A DNA stretch of 49,570 nt, from positions 1 through 49,570 of the forward strand of contig CAIYMY010000004.1 of the NCBI GenBank assembly GCA_903927465.1, read 5' to 3'. This document shows positions 43,102 through 49,570 of the stretch, in pieces; within the stretch, counting starts at the first letter, position 1, and each line of letters starts with the position of its first letter. A program made the translations under genes and the position numbers. The notes below the pieces were generated by a model. It had not been told where the DNA came from. It ran no database searches and was given only the letters and a program-made list of their open reading frames with translations. Origin of the DNA: an uncultured Rhodospirillales bacterium. Its GTDB lineage: Bacteria; Pseudomonadota; Alphaproteobacteria; Acetobacterales; Acetobacteraceae.

Positions 43102-43722
43102 ATGCAGCGTGTTGATCTTGCCCTGGTCTTAGCCGTTGATGCCTCATCCTCCGTGGATCGGGCGGAGTTTGACCTGATGATCGGCGGCTATGCTGCGGCC
43201 TTCCGGGACGCGGAGATCGCCGCGGCGTTGCTTTCCGGCCCGGCGGGCGCTTCGGCGTTGGCTATGCTTTTCTGGTCTGGGGAGCGCACGCAGGAAATCG
43301 CCATTCCCTGGCGGATTTTGACCACCCCCGCCGATGTGGCGGCGCTGGCAGCGGCGATTGAGGCACTCCCCCGCCTGGTGCCGCCCGGCGCGACAGCACT
43401 GGGGGAGGGGATGGCGGCGGCCCTCGCCCTTTTTGCCTCAGGGCCGAAATTTGCGCGGCGGATGGTTTTGGATGTCTCGGGCGATGGCGCGCGTAACCAG
43501 GGCCGCCCGCCCGGGCCGATCCGCGATATCGGCGTCGAGGCAGGCATCACCATCAATGCGCTGGCCGTGCTGAACGAAGAACCCGACCTGATGGCGCATT
43601 ACGCCGCGGAGGTAATCGGCGGCCCCGGCGCCTTCGTTTTGCATTGCCCAGATTATGAAGCCTTCGCCGCCGCCATCCGCGAAAAGCTGCGGCGTGAAAT
43701 TGCGGGGGTTTTCATCGCCTGA
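43102..43722 (+). CDS. DUF1194 (von Willebrand factor A-like) protein
   Basis: Protein of 206 residues with a VWA-like fold. The metal-ion site is DASSSVDRAEF (D-x-S-x-S), with a threonine-containing segment GATALGEGMAAALALF and the aspartate in VLDVSGDGARNQG. This set and order are those of DUF1194 proteins. Most family members carry a signal peptide; this one starts directly with the first strand (RVDLALVLAVDASSS), which may double as a weak signal. Function unknown. It is followed closely by the PhnW-like gene on the same strand. Confidence 0.85.
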   Translation: MQRVDLALVLAVDASSSVDRAEFDLMIGGYAAAFRDAEIAAALLSGPAGASALAMLFWSGERTQEIAIPWRILTTPADVAALAAAIEALPRLVPPGATALGEGMAAALALFASGPKFARRMVLDVSGDGARNQGRPPGPIRDIGVEAGITINALAVLNEEPDLMAHYAAEVIGGPGAFVLHCPDYEAFAAAIREKLRREIAGVFIA

Positions 43723-43732
43723 TGGGTCTGGC

Positions 43733-44851
43733 ATGGCTTGGCGCATGATGTTGCTCATTCCCGGTCCCGTGCAGACCCGCCCCGAAACCCGCGCCGCCAT
43801 GGCCCAGGATATCGCCCCCTGGGATCACGGCTTTCGCCCGACCTATGCGCGTATCCGGGAAAGGGTGCGTGATATCGCGGGCGGCATTGCCGGTGAGCAT
43901 GTGACACTGCCGCTGCAAGGCTGCGGGCATTTCATGATGGAAGCGGCGATCAGAAGCCTGGTGCCGCCGGATGGCAAGCTGCTGATCCCGATGAATGGTT
44001 CCTATGCGTCGCGCATGGAACGCATTGCGCGTGAGATTGGGCGCGATGTGGTGACGCTCGACCTGCCCGATACGCGCGGCGCGCGCGAAGAAGATATTGC
44101 ACCGGTGCTCGCTGCTGATCCCACGATCAGCCATGTGTCCTTCGTCTATAGTGAAACCGGAAGCGGCATTGTGAATGATGCAGCGGGCATTGGGCGCGCG
44201 GTACGCAAGGCCGGGCGGCGCATGATCATGGATGCGGTTTCCGCCTTTGGCGCTTTGCCCTTCAATCTGGCCGAGCACCCCGAATGCGATGCGCTGATGT
44301 TCACGTCGGGCAAATGCTTGGAAGGCATGCCAGGCATTGGCTTTGCGGTGGCGCGGATTGATAGCATCAAGGCGCGGGCTGGCCAGGCAGGTTCCTGGTG
44401 CTTTGACCTGGCCGATGTGTTGACCCATGCGGAACGCGCGGGCTTTGGTTCCTTCCGCTTCACGCCCGCCGTGCAGGCCTTGGCGGCCTTCGATGTCGCG
44501 CTTGATTTTTTCGAAAAAGAAGGCGGGCAGCCTGCGCGCCATGCGCGGTACCGCGCCAATGCCGATACGCTTTACGATGGCTTTATCGCCATGGGCATCA
44601 AGCCTTACGTGACCAGGGCGGAACAGGGGCCAATCATTGTCACGGTGCATCAGCCCGCCGATCCGCGCTTTGATTTCCCGCGCTATGTGGAAGCTTTGAA
44701 GGCGCGCGGTGTGCTGATCAGCAATTTCTGGAATACGGCCGAACCCACCATGCGCGTTGGCGCGATTGGTGCGCTGACGCCCGAAGACATGCAGCGCGCC
44801 ATCGCCGTCTTCCGCGACGCCTTGGCCGAAGCCCTGCCCGCGGCGGCATGA
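43733..44851 (+). CDS. Class V aminotransferase, PhnW-like (2-aminoethylphosphonate-pyruvate aminotransferase family)
   Basis: PLP enzyme of about 372 residues. MLLIPGPVQTRPETRAAMAQ at the N-terminus, GCGHFMMEAAIRSLV, SFVYSETGSGIVND, DAVSAFGALPF and the PLP lysine in FTSGKCLEGMPGIGF match PhnW-type and serine-glyoxylate-type aminotransferases; the K-C-L-E-G-[MV]-P-G run favours PhnW. In that role it would transfer the amino group of 2-aminoethylphosphonate to pyruvate, giving phosphonoacetaldehyde. No phosphonatase (PhnX) is encoded beside it. ATG at 43733 or 43745 could start translation. It overlaps the next gene by four bases. Confidence 0.78.
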   Translation: MAWRMMLLIPGPVQTRPETRAAMAQDIAPWDHGFRPTYARIRERVRDIAGGIAGEHVTLPLQGCGHFMMEAAIRSLVPPDGKLLIPMNGSYASRMERIAREIGRDVVTLDLPDTRGAREEDIAPVLAADPTISHVSFVYSETGSGIVNDAAGIGRAVRKAGRRMIMDAVSAFGALPFNLAEHPECDALMFTSGKCLEGMPGIGFAVARIDSIKARAGQAGSWCFDLADVLTHAERAGFGSFRFTPAVQALAAFDVALDFFEKEGGQPARHARYRANADTLYDGFIAMGIKPYVTRAEQGPIIVTVHQPADPRFDFPRYVEALKARGVLISNFWNTAEPTMRVGAIGALTPEDMQRAIAVFRDALAEALPAAA

Positions 44852-45597
44852 AGCTTTTCATCGCCACACCCACCATCGCCAGCACCATGCAGGTGGAAAC
44901 CACGCTTTCCATCGTGAATATGGTGAACGAATTGCGCGATGGCGGGCATGGCGCGGATTGGTTCAATTACGATGGCGCCTATGTGACGCGCGCGCGGCAT
45001 ATCCTGGCCAGTGATTTTCTGGCGCGCGCTGATTTCACGCATTTGCTGTTTCTCGATTCCGATATCGGCGTGCCCAGGGGCGCCATCACGCGGCTATTGC
45101 GGACTGGGCATGAGGTGATGGGTCTTGCTTGCCCCTTGCGCCATTTTGAGGCAGCCCGTTTCGCCGAAGCCGCGCGCGCCGCGCCGGAAGGCCCGCCTGA
45201 TCTGGCGCGGCTGAATGCGCTGTCGCGGAACTTCAACATTGAACCCGATCCGGCGGATCCGGTGATCCGCAACGGCTTGCTCCGCGTGAACCGCATGGGC
45301 TTTGGCTGCATCATGATTGCGCGCAGCGCCTTTGAAAAACTGATCGCAAGCGGCAGCGTCGCGCGGCGCAAATCCGAAAGCTTCCGCAAATTCGGCCTGG
45401 AGGGTGAATATTGGGCCTTTTTTGATGAAATGAACCTGCCCGAGGGTTTCGTTTCCGAAGACTATGCCTTTTGCCGTCGCTGGCTTGAATTGCCGGGCAG
45501 TGCAATCTGGGCGCTGACCGATATGCCGGTCGCGCATATCGGCGCCTATGCCCATCGCGCCGCCTATCTGGACAAGTTTCGCGCCCCGCGCCCTTGA
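44848..45597 (+). CDS. Glycosyltransferase-like protein (GT-A fold, D-x-D)
   Basis: Protein of 249 residues. Early [20 protein letters not shown], then [14 protein letters not shown] and [11 protein letters not shown] carry the nucleotide-sugar D-x-D (DSD) in a GT-A-like arrangement; a second acidic group is in [12 protein letters not shown]. The first part resembles enzymes of phage and surface-glycan synthesis. The substrate is unknown. It overlaps the PhnW-like gene by four bases, although a shared pathway is not obvious. Confidence 0.8.
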   Translation: MKLFIATPTIASTMQVETTLSIVNMVNELRDGGHGADWFNYDGAYVTRARHILASDFLARADFTHLLFLDSDIGVPRGAITRLLRTGHEVMGLACPLRHFEAARFAEAARAAPEGPPDLARLNALSRNFNIEPDPADPVIRNGLLRVNRMGFGCIMIARSAFEKLIASGSVARRKSESFRKFGLEGEYWAFFDEMNLPEGFVSEDYAFCRRWLELPGSAIWALTDMPVAHIGAYAHRAAYLDKFRAPRP

Positions 45598-45622
45598 CAG
45601 CCCGCCCCCGACATGGCGATGC
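45594..45622 (+). promoter_or_regulatory. Possible promoter for fhs
   Basis: A perfect TTGACA (45594-45599) overlaps the stop of the glycosyltransferase-like gene and is followed 17 bases later by CGATGC (45617-45622), a weak -10. It would start transcription a short distance before the fhs ATG at 45650, which has GGGGGGAA upstream. Confidence 0.4.
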
Positions 45623-45649
45623 GAGGGTGATCATCCGGGGGGAAATGAC

Positions 45650-47320
45650 ATGGCCACAGATCTTGATATCGCGCGCGCCGCAACGCTGAAGCCGATTGCG
45701 GAAATCGCCGCACGTGCCGGTATTCCGGCGGATGCGCTGGAACCCTATGGCAAGTACAAGGCCAAGATCGGGCTGGATTTCATCCGCGCCCAGGCGGACC
45801 GCCCGGATGGCGCGCTGGTGCTGGTCACCGGCATCAACCCAACGCCGGCCGGTGAGGGCAAAACCACCACCACGGTTGGCCTTGGCGATGCGCTGAATGC
45901 GCTGGGTACGCGCACCATGATCTGCCTGCGCGAACCATCCCTTGGCCCCTGCTTTGGCGTGAAGGGGGGTGCCACCGGCGGCGGCTATGCTCAGGTGCTG
46001 CCGATGGAAGATATCAACCTGCATTTCACCGGCGATTTTCACGCCATCACCAGTGCCAATAACCTGCTGGCGGCCATGCTGGATAATCACATCTATTGGG
46101 GCAATGAACTTGGCCTGGATGCGCGCCGCATTTCCTGGCGCCGCGCGATAGACATGAATGACCGTGCCTTGCGCGGCATCAATTCATCACTGGGTGGTGT
46201 CGCCAATGGCTTCCCGCGGGAAGATGGGTTTGACATCACCGTCGCATCCGAAGTCATGGCGGTGTTTTGCCTCGCGCGGGATTTGCCGGATTTGCAGGAG
46301 CGTTTGGGCCGCATGGTGGTAGGGCAAACGCGCGATGGTCGGCAGATCACCGCGGCTGATTTGAAGGCCGATGGCGCCATGGCGGCGCTTTTGCGCGATG
46401 CTTTCGCGCCCAATCTGGTGCAGACGATTGAAGGCTCCCCCGCGCTGGTCCATGGCGGGCCCTTCGCCAATATCGCCCATGGCTGCAATAGCGTGATGGC
46501 AACCCGGCTTGGGCTGAAGCTTGCTGATGTTGTCGTGACGGAAGCGGGCTTTGGTGCCGATCTGGGGGCAGAGAAATTCCTGGATATCAAATGCCGCCTG
46601 GCGGGGCTGAACCCCTCGGTCTGTGTGATTGTGGCCACCGTGCGCGCGCTCAAGATGCATGGCGGGGTAGCGAAGTCTGACCTTGGGCGGGAAGATGTGG
46701 CGGCGGTAACGCGCGGGATTAGCAACCTCGCCCGCCATGTGGAGAATATGGGCAAGTTCGGCCTGCCGGTGGTGGTGGCGCTGAACCGCTTCACCTCAGA
46801 CACGGATGCGGAAGTTGCCGCCGTGCAGGCAGCGATCCAGGCAGCGGGGGCGGAAGCCATCCTCTGCACCCATTGGGGCGATGGCGCGAAGGGGGCGGCG
46901 GAACTCGCGCGCGCCGTGCAAGCGCGCATCGCGGCGAAATCGGCGCGCTTCGCACCTCTTTACCCCGACGCCATGCCCCTGGCCGATAAAATCCGCAGCA
47001 TCGCCCAGCAGATTTACCGCGCGCGCGATATCACGCTGCCGGCTGATGTGGCGAAGCGCCTCGCGCGGTTTGAAGAACTCGGCTTCGGGCATCTGCCGGT
47101 GTGCATCGCCAAGACGCAATATTCCTTCACCGCGGACCCGACCAAGCTCGGCGCGCCGGTGGATCATGTGCTGCCGGTGCGCGAAGTGCGGCTTTCCGCC
47201 GGTGCCGGATTCATTGTGGCTGTGTGCGGCGACATCATGACCATGCCCGGCCTGCCGCGCCGTCCGGCGGCGGAAACCATCGGCCTGGATGGGGAAGGGC
47301 GGATCGAGGGGCTTTTCTGA
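45650..47320 (+). CDS. fhs: Formate-tetrahydrofolate ligase
   Basis: Enzyme of 556 residues that joins formate to tetrahydrofolate using ATP, giving 10-formyl-THF for purine and C1 metabolism. The ATP loop is [11 protein letters not shown] (65-75), followed by [20 protein letters not shown] and [16 protein letters not shown], all highly conserved. The C-terminal [11 protein letters not shown] with [20 protein letters not shown] is intact. Length is normal. Start at 45650 ([10 protein letters not shown]) is supported by an upstream purine-rich GGGGGGAA; the longer upstream frame lies in the previous gene. Confidence 0.97.
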   Translation: MATDLDIARAATLKPIAEIAARAGIPADALEPYGKYKAKIGLDFIRAQADRPDGALVLVTGINPTPAGEGKTTTTVGLGDALNALGTRTMICLREPSLGPCFGVKGGATGGGYAQVLPMEDINLHFTGDFHAITSANNLLAAMLDNHIYWGNELGLDARRISWRRAIDMNDRALRGINSSLGGVANGFPREDGFDITVASEVMAVFCLARDLPDLQERLGRMVVGQTRDGRQITAADLKADGAMAALLRDAFAPNLVQTIEGSPALVHGGPFANIAHGCNSVMATRLGLKLADVVVTEAGFGADLGAEKFLDIKCRLAGLNPSVCVIVATVRALKMHGGVAKSDLGREDVAAVTRGISNLARHVENMGKFGLPVVVALNRFTSDTDAEVAAVQAAIQAAGAEAILCTHWGDGAKGAAELARAVQARIAAKSARFAPLYPDAMPLADKIRSIAQQIYRARDITLPADVAKRLARFEELGFGHLPVCIAKTQYSFTADPTKLGAPVDHVLPVREVRLSAGAGFIVAVCGDIMTMPGLPRRPAAETIGLDGEGRIEGLF

Positions 47321-47362
47321 GGGGGTTCTTCCGGCCTAGCCTTCCTCTCGGAGGATTTGGCC

Positions 47363-48223
47363 ATGCTCAACATCACCCCCCTGCAACCGCTTTTCGCCGC
47401 CCGTATTGAAGGCGTTGATGTCGCGCGCGGCATTGAAGGTGCCACCATGGCAACGCTACGCGATGCCTTGGACCGCTATGCCGTGCTGGTGCTGCCGAGC
47501 CAGGTCATTGATGACCCGGCGCAAATCGCCTTCAGCCAGGGTTTCGGCGCATTGGAAATGACACGCCCCGGCGCGTTTGGCGCCGGCAGTGCCGTGATTG
47601 TGCTGAGCAATATCGGCCCCGGCGGTGAGATTGCGGCACCCAGCGATAAGCAACTGCTGAACAATAAGGCCAATCGGCATTGGCACCATGATTCCTCCTT
47701 CAAGCCCATCCCGGCCCGGGCCTCGCTGCTTTCGGCGCGTGAGATTCCAAGCGCGGGCGGCAATACGGAATTCGCCTTCATGCGCGGCGCCTTTGCAGCG
47801 CTGGACGCTGCTGAACAGGCCAGGCTGCGCGGTATGGTGGCGCTGCATGATTTCGGTTGGTCACGCGGGCGGGTTGATCCCACGCTGGTGACGGAAGCGG
47901 AAAAGACCCAACACCCGGCGGTGCGCCAAGCCGTGGTGCTGGAAGAAAACCCCTATGGCTCCGCGCTATATTTGGGTGCCCATGCACGCAGCATTGACGG
48001 CATGACTGAAGCCGAAAGCCGTGCGCTGATTGAGCGACTGATGGCGCATGCCACCGAAGATCGCTTCATCTACAGTCATCGCTGGACGCCACGCGATTTG
48101 CTGATTTGGGACAACCGCGCCGTACTCCACCGCGCCACCCCCTTCGCGAGCACGACGGAACGGCGGCATATGGTGCGTACGACGGTGGCGGGGCAGGGGC
48201 CGACAATCGCGGCCGCTGCCTGA
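47363..48223 (+). CDS. TauD/TfdA-family Fe(II)/2-oxoglutarate dioxygenase
   Basis: Dioxygenase of 286 residues. The iron-binding triad is HHD (108-110, in NRHWHHDSSF) with the distal histidine in NRAVLHRATPF; the 2-oxoglutarate arginine is in RRHMVRTTV. The N-terminus LNITPLQPLFAARIEGVDVA is family-typical. Members open or desulfonate substrates such as taurine, 2,4-D or related ethers and sulfonates; the substrate here is unknown. GGAGG (47350-47354) precedes the ATG at 47363. Confidence 0.92.
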   Translation: MLNITPLQPLFAARIEGVDVARGIEGATMATLRDALDRYAVLVLPSQVIDDPAQIAFSQGFGALEMTRPGAFGAGSAVIVLSNIGPGGEIAAPSDKQLLNNKANRHWHHDSSFKPIPARASLLSAREIPSAGGNTEFAFMRGAFAALDAAEQARLRGMVALHDFGWSRGRVDPTLVTEAEKTQHPAVRQAVVLEENPYGSALYLGAHARSIDGMTEAESRALIERLMAHATEDRFIYSHRWTPRDLLIWDNRAVLHRATPFASTTERRHMVRTTVAGQGPTIAAAA

Positions 48224-48235
48224 TGGCTGCTGGCG

Positions 48236-49471
48236 TTACGCCTTCCGCCGCGCGCCCACGAGCACGCCATCGGCTTCCAGCGCGGCAATCTCAGCCTCGC
48301 TAAAGCCACGCGCCAGCAGCACTTCCCGCCCATGCTGGTTGAAGCGCGGCGGGCGCGTGCGCGCACCACCTGGCGTGCGCGATAATTTGATCGGCGTATT
48401 CAGCGCACGGTAATCGCCGATATCAGCGACCATTTCACGGAAGGCAGTGTGATCCGCGGCCATGGCTTCATCCACATGCAGCACCGGGCCGGCGGGCAGG
48501 CCAACAGTCAGCATGCGCCGCGTCAGATCATGCCCATCTTCCGTAGAAAAACGCTTTTCCAGGATTTCCGTCAGCGCATCGCGATTGATCACGCGCGCGC
48601 CATTGGTGGCGAAGCGCTCATCCTTTGCGACATCAGGAATGCCCAGGAATTCGCAGAATTTCCGAAAGGCCGGGTCATTGCCGGCAGCGATGAAAATCTC
48701 GCAGGTTTTGGTTTTGAATTTGGAATAGGGCACCAGATTCGGATGCGGATTACCCGTCGCCTTGGGGCGCTTGTCGGACAGAAAGTAATTCGCCGCATGG
48801 GGATGCAGCAGCGCCATGCCGCAATCATGCAGCGTCATGTCGCAATATTGCCCTTGGCCGGATTTTTCCCGCTCATGCAGCGCCATCAGAATGGCGATGG
48901 TGGAAAACAACCCCGTCGCAATATCCACAATCGGCGTGCCGAGCCGCGTCGGCCCGGAAGTCTCCGTACCATTGATGGACATCAGCCCGACCATGGCCTG
49001 CAGCACCGCATCATAACCGGGAAAGCCACCCAATGGGCCTTCACCGCCAAAGCCGGATACGCGGCAATGGATCAGGCGCTGGAAGCGTTTTGATAGCACT
49101 GCCTCATACCCCAGCCCCCATTTTTCCATGGAACCAGGCTTGAAGTTTTCCACCAGCACATCCGCACCTTCCAAAAGGCGCAGCAGCACTTCCTTGCCGG
49201 CGGGTTTGGATAAATCCAGCCCAACGCTTCGTTTATTGCGATTGACGCCAACGAAATAGGAAGCATCGCCCGCGCTATCGAAGGGGGGGCCCCAATCGCG
49301 CACTTCATCACCTTGCGGGGGTTCCAGCTTGATCACCTCGGCGCCGTGATCGGACAGCACCATGGTGCAATAAGGGCCACCCAATACGCGGGTCAAATCC
49401 ACCACGCGCAGCCCGGCCAAAGCGCCGGCGGAACGGGCGAGACCCTTGGTGGCGATGCTTGCGTCATTCAT
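48236..49471 (-). CDS. CaiB/BaiF (class III) CoA-transferase, second copy
   Basis: CoA-transferase of 411 residues. LAGLRVVDLTRVLGGPYCTM, GAEVIKLEPPQGDEVRDWGP, NKRSVGLDLSKPAGKEVLL, VENFKPGSMEKWGLG, SGFGGEGPLGGFPGYDAVLQ and GTPIVDIATGLFSTIAI follow the family III order. It is a paralogue of the protein encoded at 41306-42523 but clearly different in sequence, so it probably acts on another acid. It overlaps the next gene on its left-to-right upstream side (minus strand) by a four-base ATGA, forming an operon with the partial gene at the edge. Confidence 0.93.
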   Translation of the reverse strand: MNDASIATKGLARSAGALAGLRVVDLTRVLGGPYCTMVLSDHGAEVIKLEPPQGDEVRDWGPPFDSAGDASYFVGVNRNKRSVGLDLSKPAGKEVLLRLLEGADVLVENFKPGSMEKWGLGYEAVLSKRFQRLIHCRVSGFGGEGPLGGFPGYDAVLQAMVGLMSINGTETSGPTRLGTPIVDIATGLFSTIAILMALHEREKSGQGQYCDMTLHDCGMALLHPHAANYFLSDKRPKATGNPHPNLVPYSKFKTKTCEIFIAAGNDPAFRKFCEFLGIPDVAKDERFATNGARVINRDALTEILEKRFSTEDGHDLTRRMLTVGLPAGPVLHVDEAMAADHTAFREMVADIGDYRALNTPIKLSRTPGGARTRPPRFNQHGREVLLARGFSEAEIAALEADGVLVGARRKA

Positions 49472-49570
49472 GCCGCTTGTTTCCTGCCAAAAACCCGGGT
49501 GCAGAATTCCGGGTAGGTTTCCATCATTTCATCACAAATCGGCCCACGCAGCAGCGCGAGTTCTTCCGGC
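49468..49570 (-). CDS. C-terminal end of an unrecognised protein (runs off right edge)
   Basis: The minus-strand frame entering from the right edge reads PEELALLRGPICDEMMETYP, then EFCTRVFGRKQAA, and stops at 49468-49470, overlapping the CaiB start codon. Only 33 residues are visible. I do not recognise the family. The overlap indicates co-translation with the CoA-transferase. Confidence 0.7.
   Translation of the reverse strand, partial: PEELALLRGPICDEMMETYPEFCTRVFGRKQAA

Overview
The window is GC-rich, with tightly packed and overlapping genes and a strong G/C preference at third codon positions. Its gene content (Bug-family solute-binding protein, two CaiB/BaiF CoA-transferases, hydantoinase A/B, a complete suf operon led by an Rrf2 regulator, GMC and alpha-hydroxy-acid oxidases) fits an alphaproteobacterium, probably Acetobacteraceae (Roseomonas-like). 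That placement is an inference from gene content only.

Layout. (1) 1-3.85 kb: the tail of an ISAs1-type transposase, then an ABC importer (binding protein, half-size permease, ATPase) of the iron(III)/2-aminoethylphosphonate type behind a Pho-box-like repeat, then the first 80-odd residues of a PhnD-type phosphonate-binding protein that is cut off. (2) 3.83-12.3 kb: a defence island that replaces the rest of phnD. It holds a DISARM class 1 DNA adenine methyltransferase (drmMI-like), an unrecognised 236-residue protein, an XRE-HTH/ImmA-IrrE metalloprotease regulator with a duplicated palindromic operator, a PIN-like protein, and one open reading frame that joins the N-terminal half of DrmA in frame to the C-terminal end of DrmB (DUF1998). 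drmD and drmC are not present. (3) 12.66-12.74 kb: tRNA-Gly(GCC), then an RMD1/YagE protein. (4) 13.9-20.3 kb: oxidative catabolism genes (alpha-hydroxy-acid dehydrogenase, GMC oxidoreductase, M20 amidohydrolase), an FkbM-like methyltransferase on the minus strand, and an exported metallo-beta-lactamase-fold hydrolase. (5) 20.3-26.8 kb, minus strand: the iscR/sufR-sufB-C-D-S-U-T-A iron-sulfur assembly operon. (6) 26.9-35.3 kb: an alpha/beta hydrolase, a four-copy 55-bp tandem repeat, then a C4-dicarboxylate operon (sdhB-like, two small membrane anchors, TSUP transporter, fumarase/tartrate dehydratase alpha, GNAT, beta subunit, sdhA-like flavoprotein) and a chromate transporter. (7) 35.4-40.2 kb, minus strand: Bug binding protein-hyuA-hyuB. 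(8) 40.5-49.57 kb: enoyl-CoA hydratase and CaiB, a CBS-domain protein, DUF1194, a PhnW-like aminotransferase, a glycosyltransferase-like protein, formate-tetrahydrofolate ligase, a TauD/TfdA dioxygenase, a second CaiB, and a gene running off the right edge.

The most notable region is the decayed DISARM island: an intact methyltransferase with accessory genes, and a drmA-drmB deletion fusion that is still open. All functional assignments rest on recognised motifs and remembered family sequences; no database search was run.
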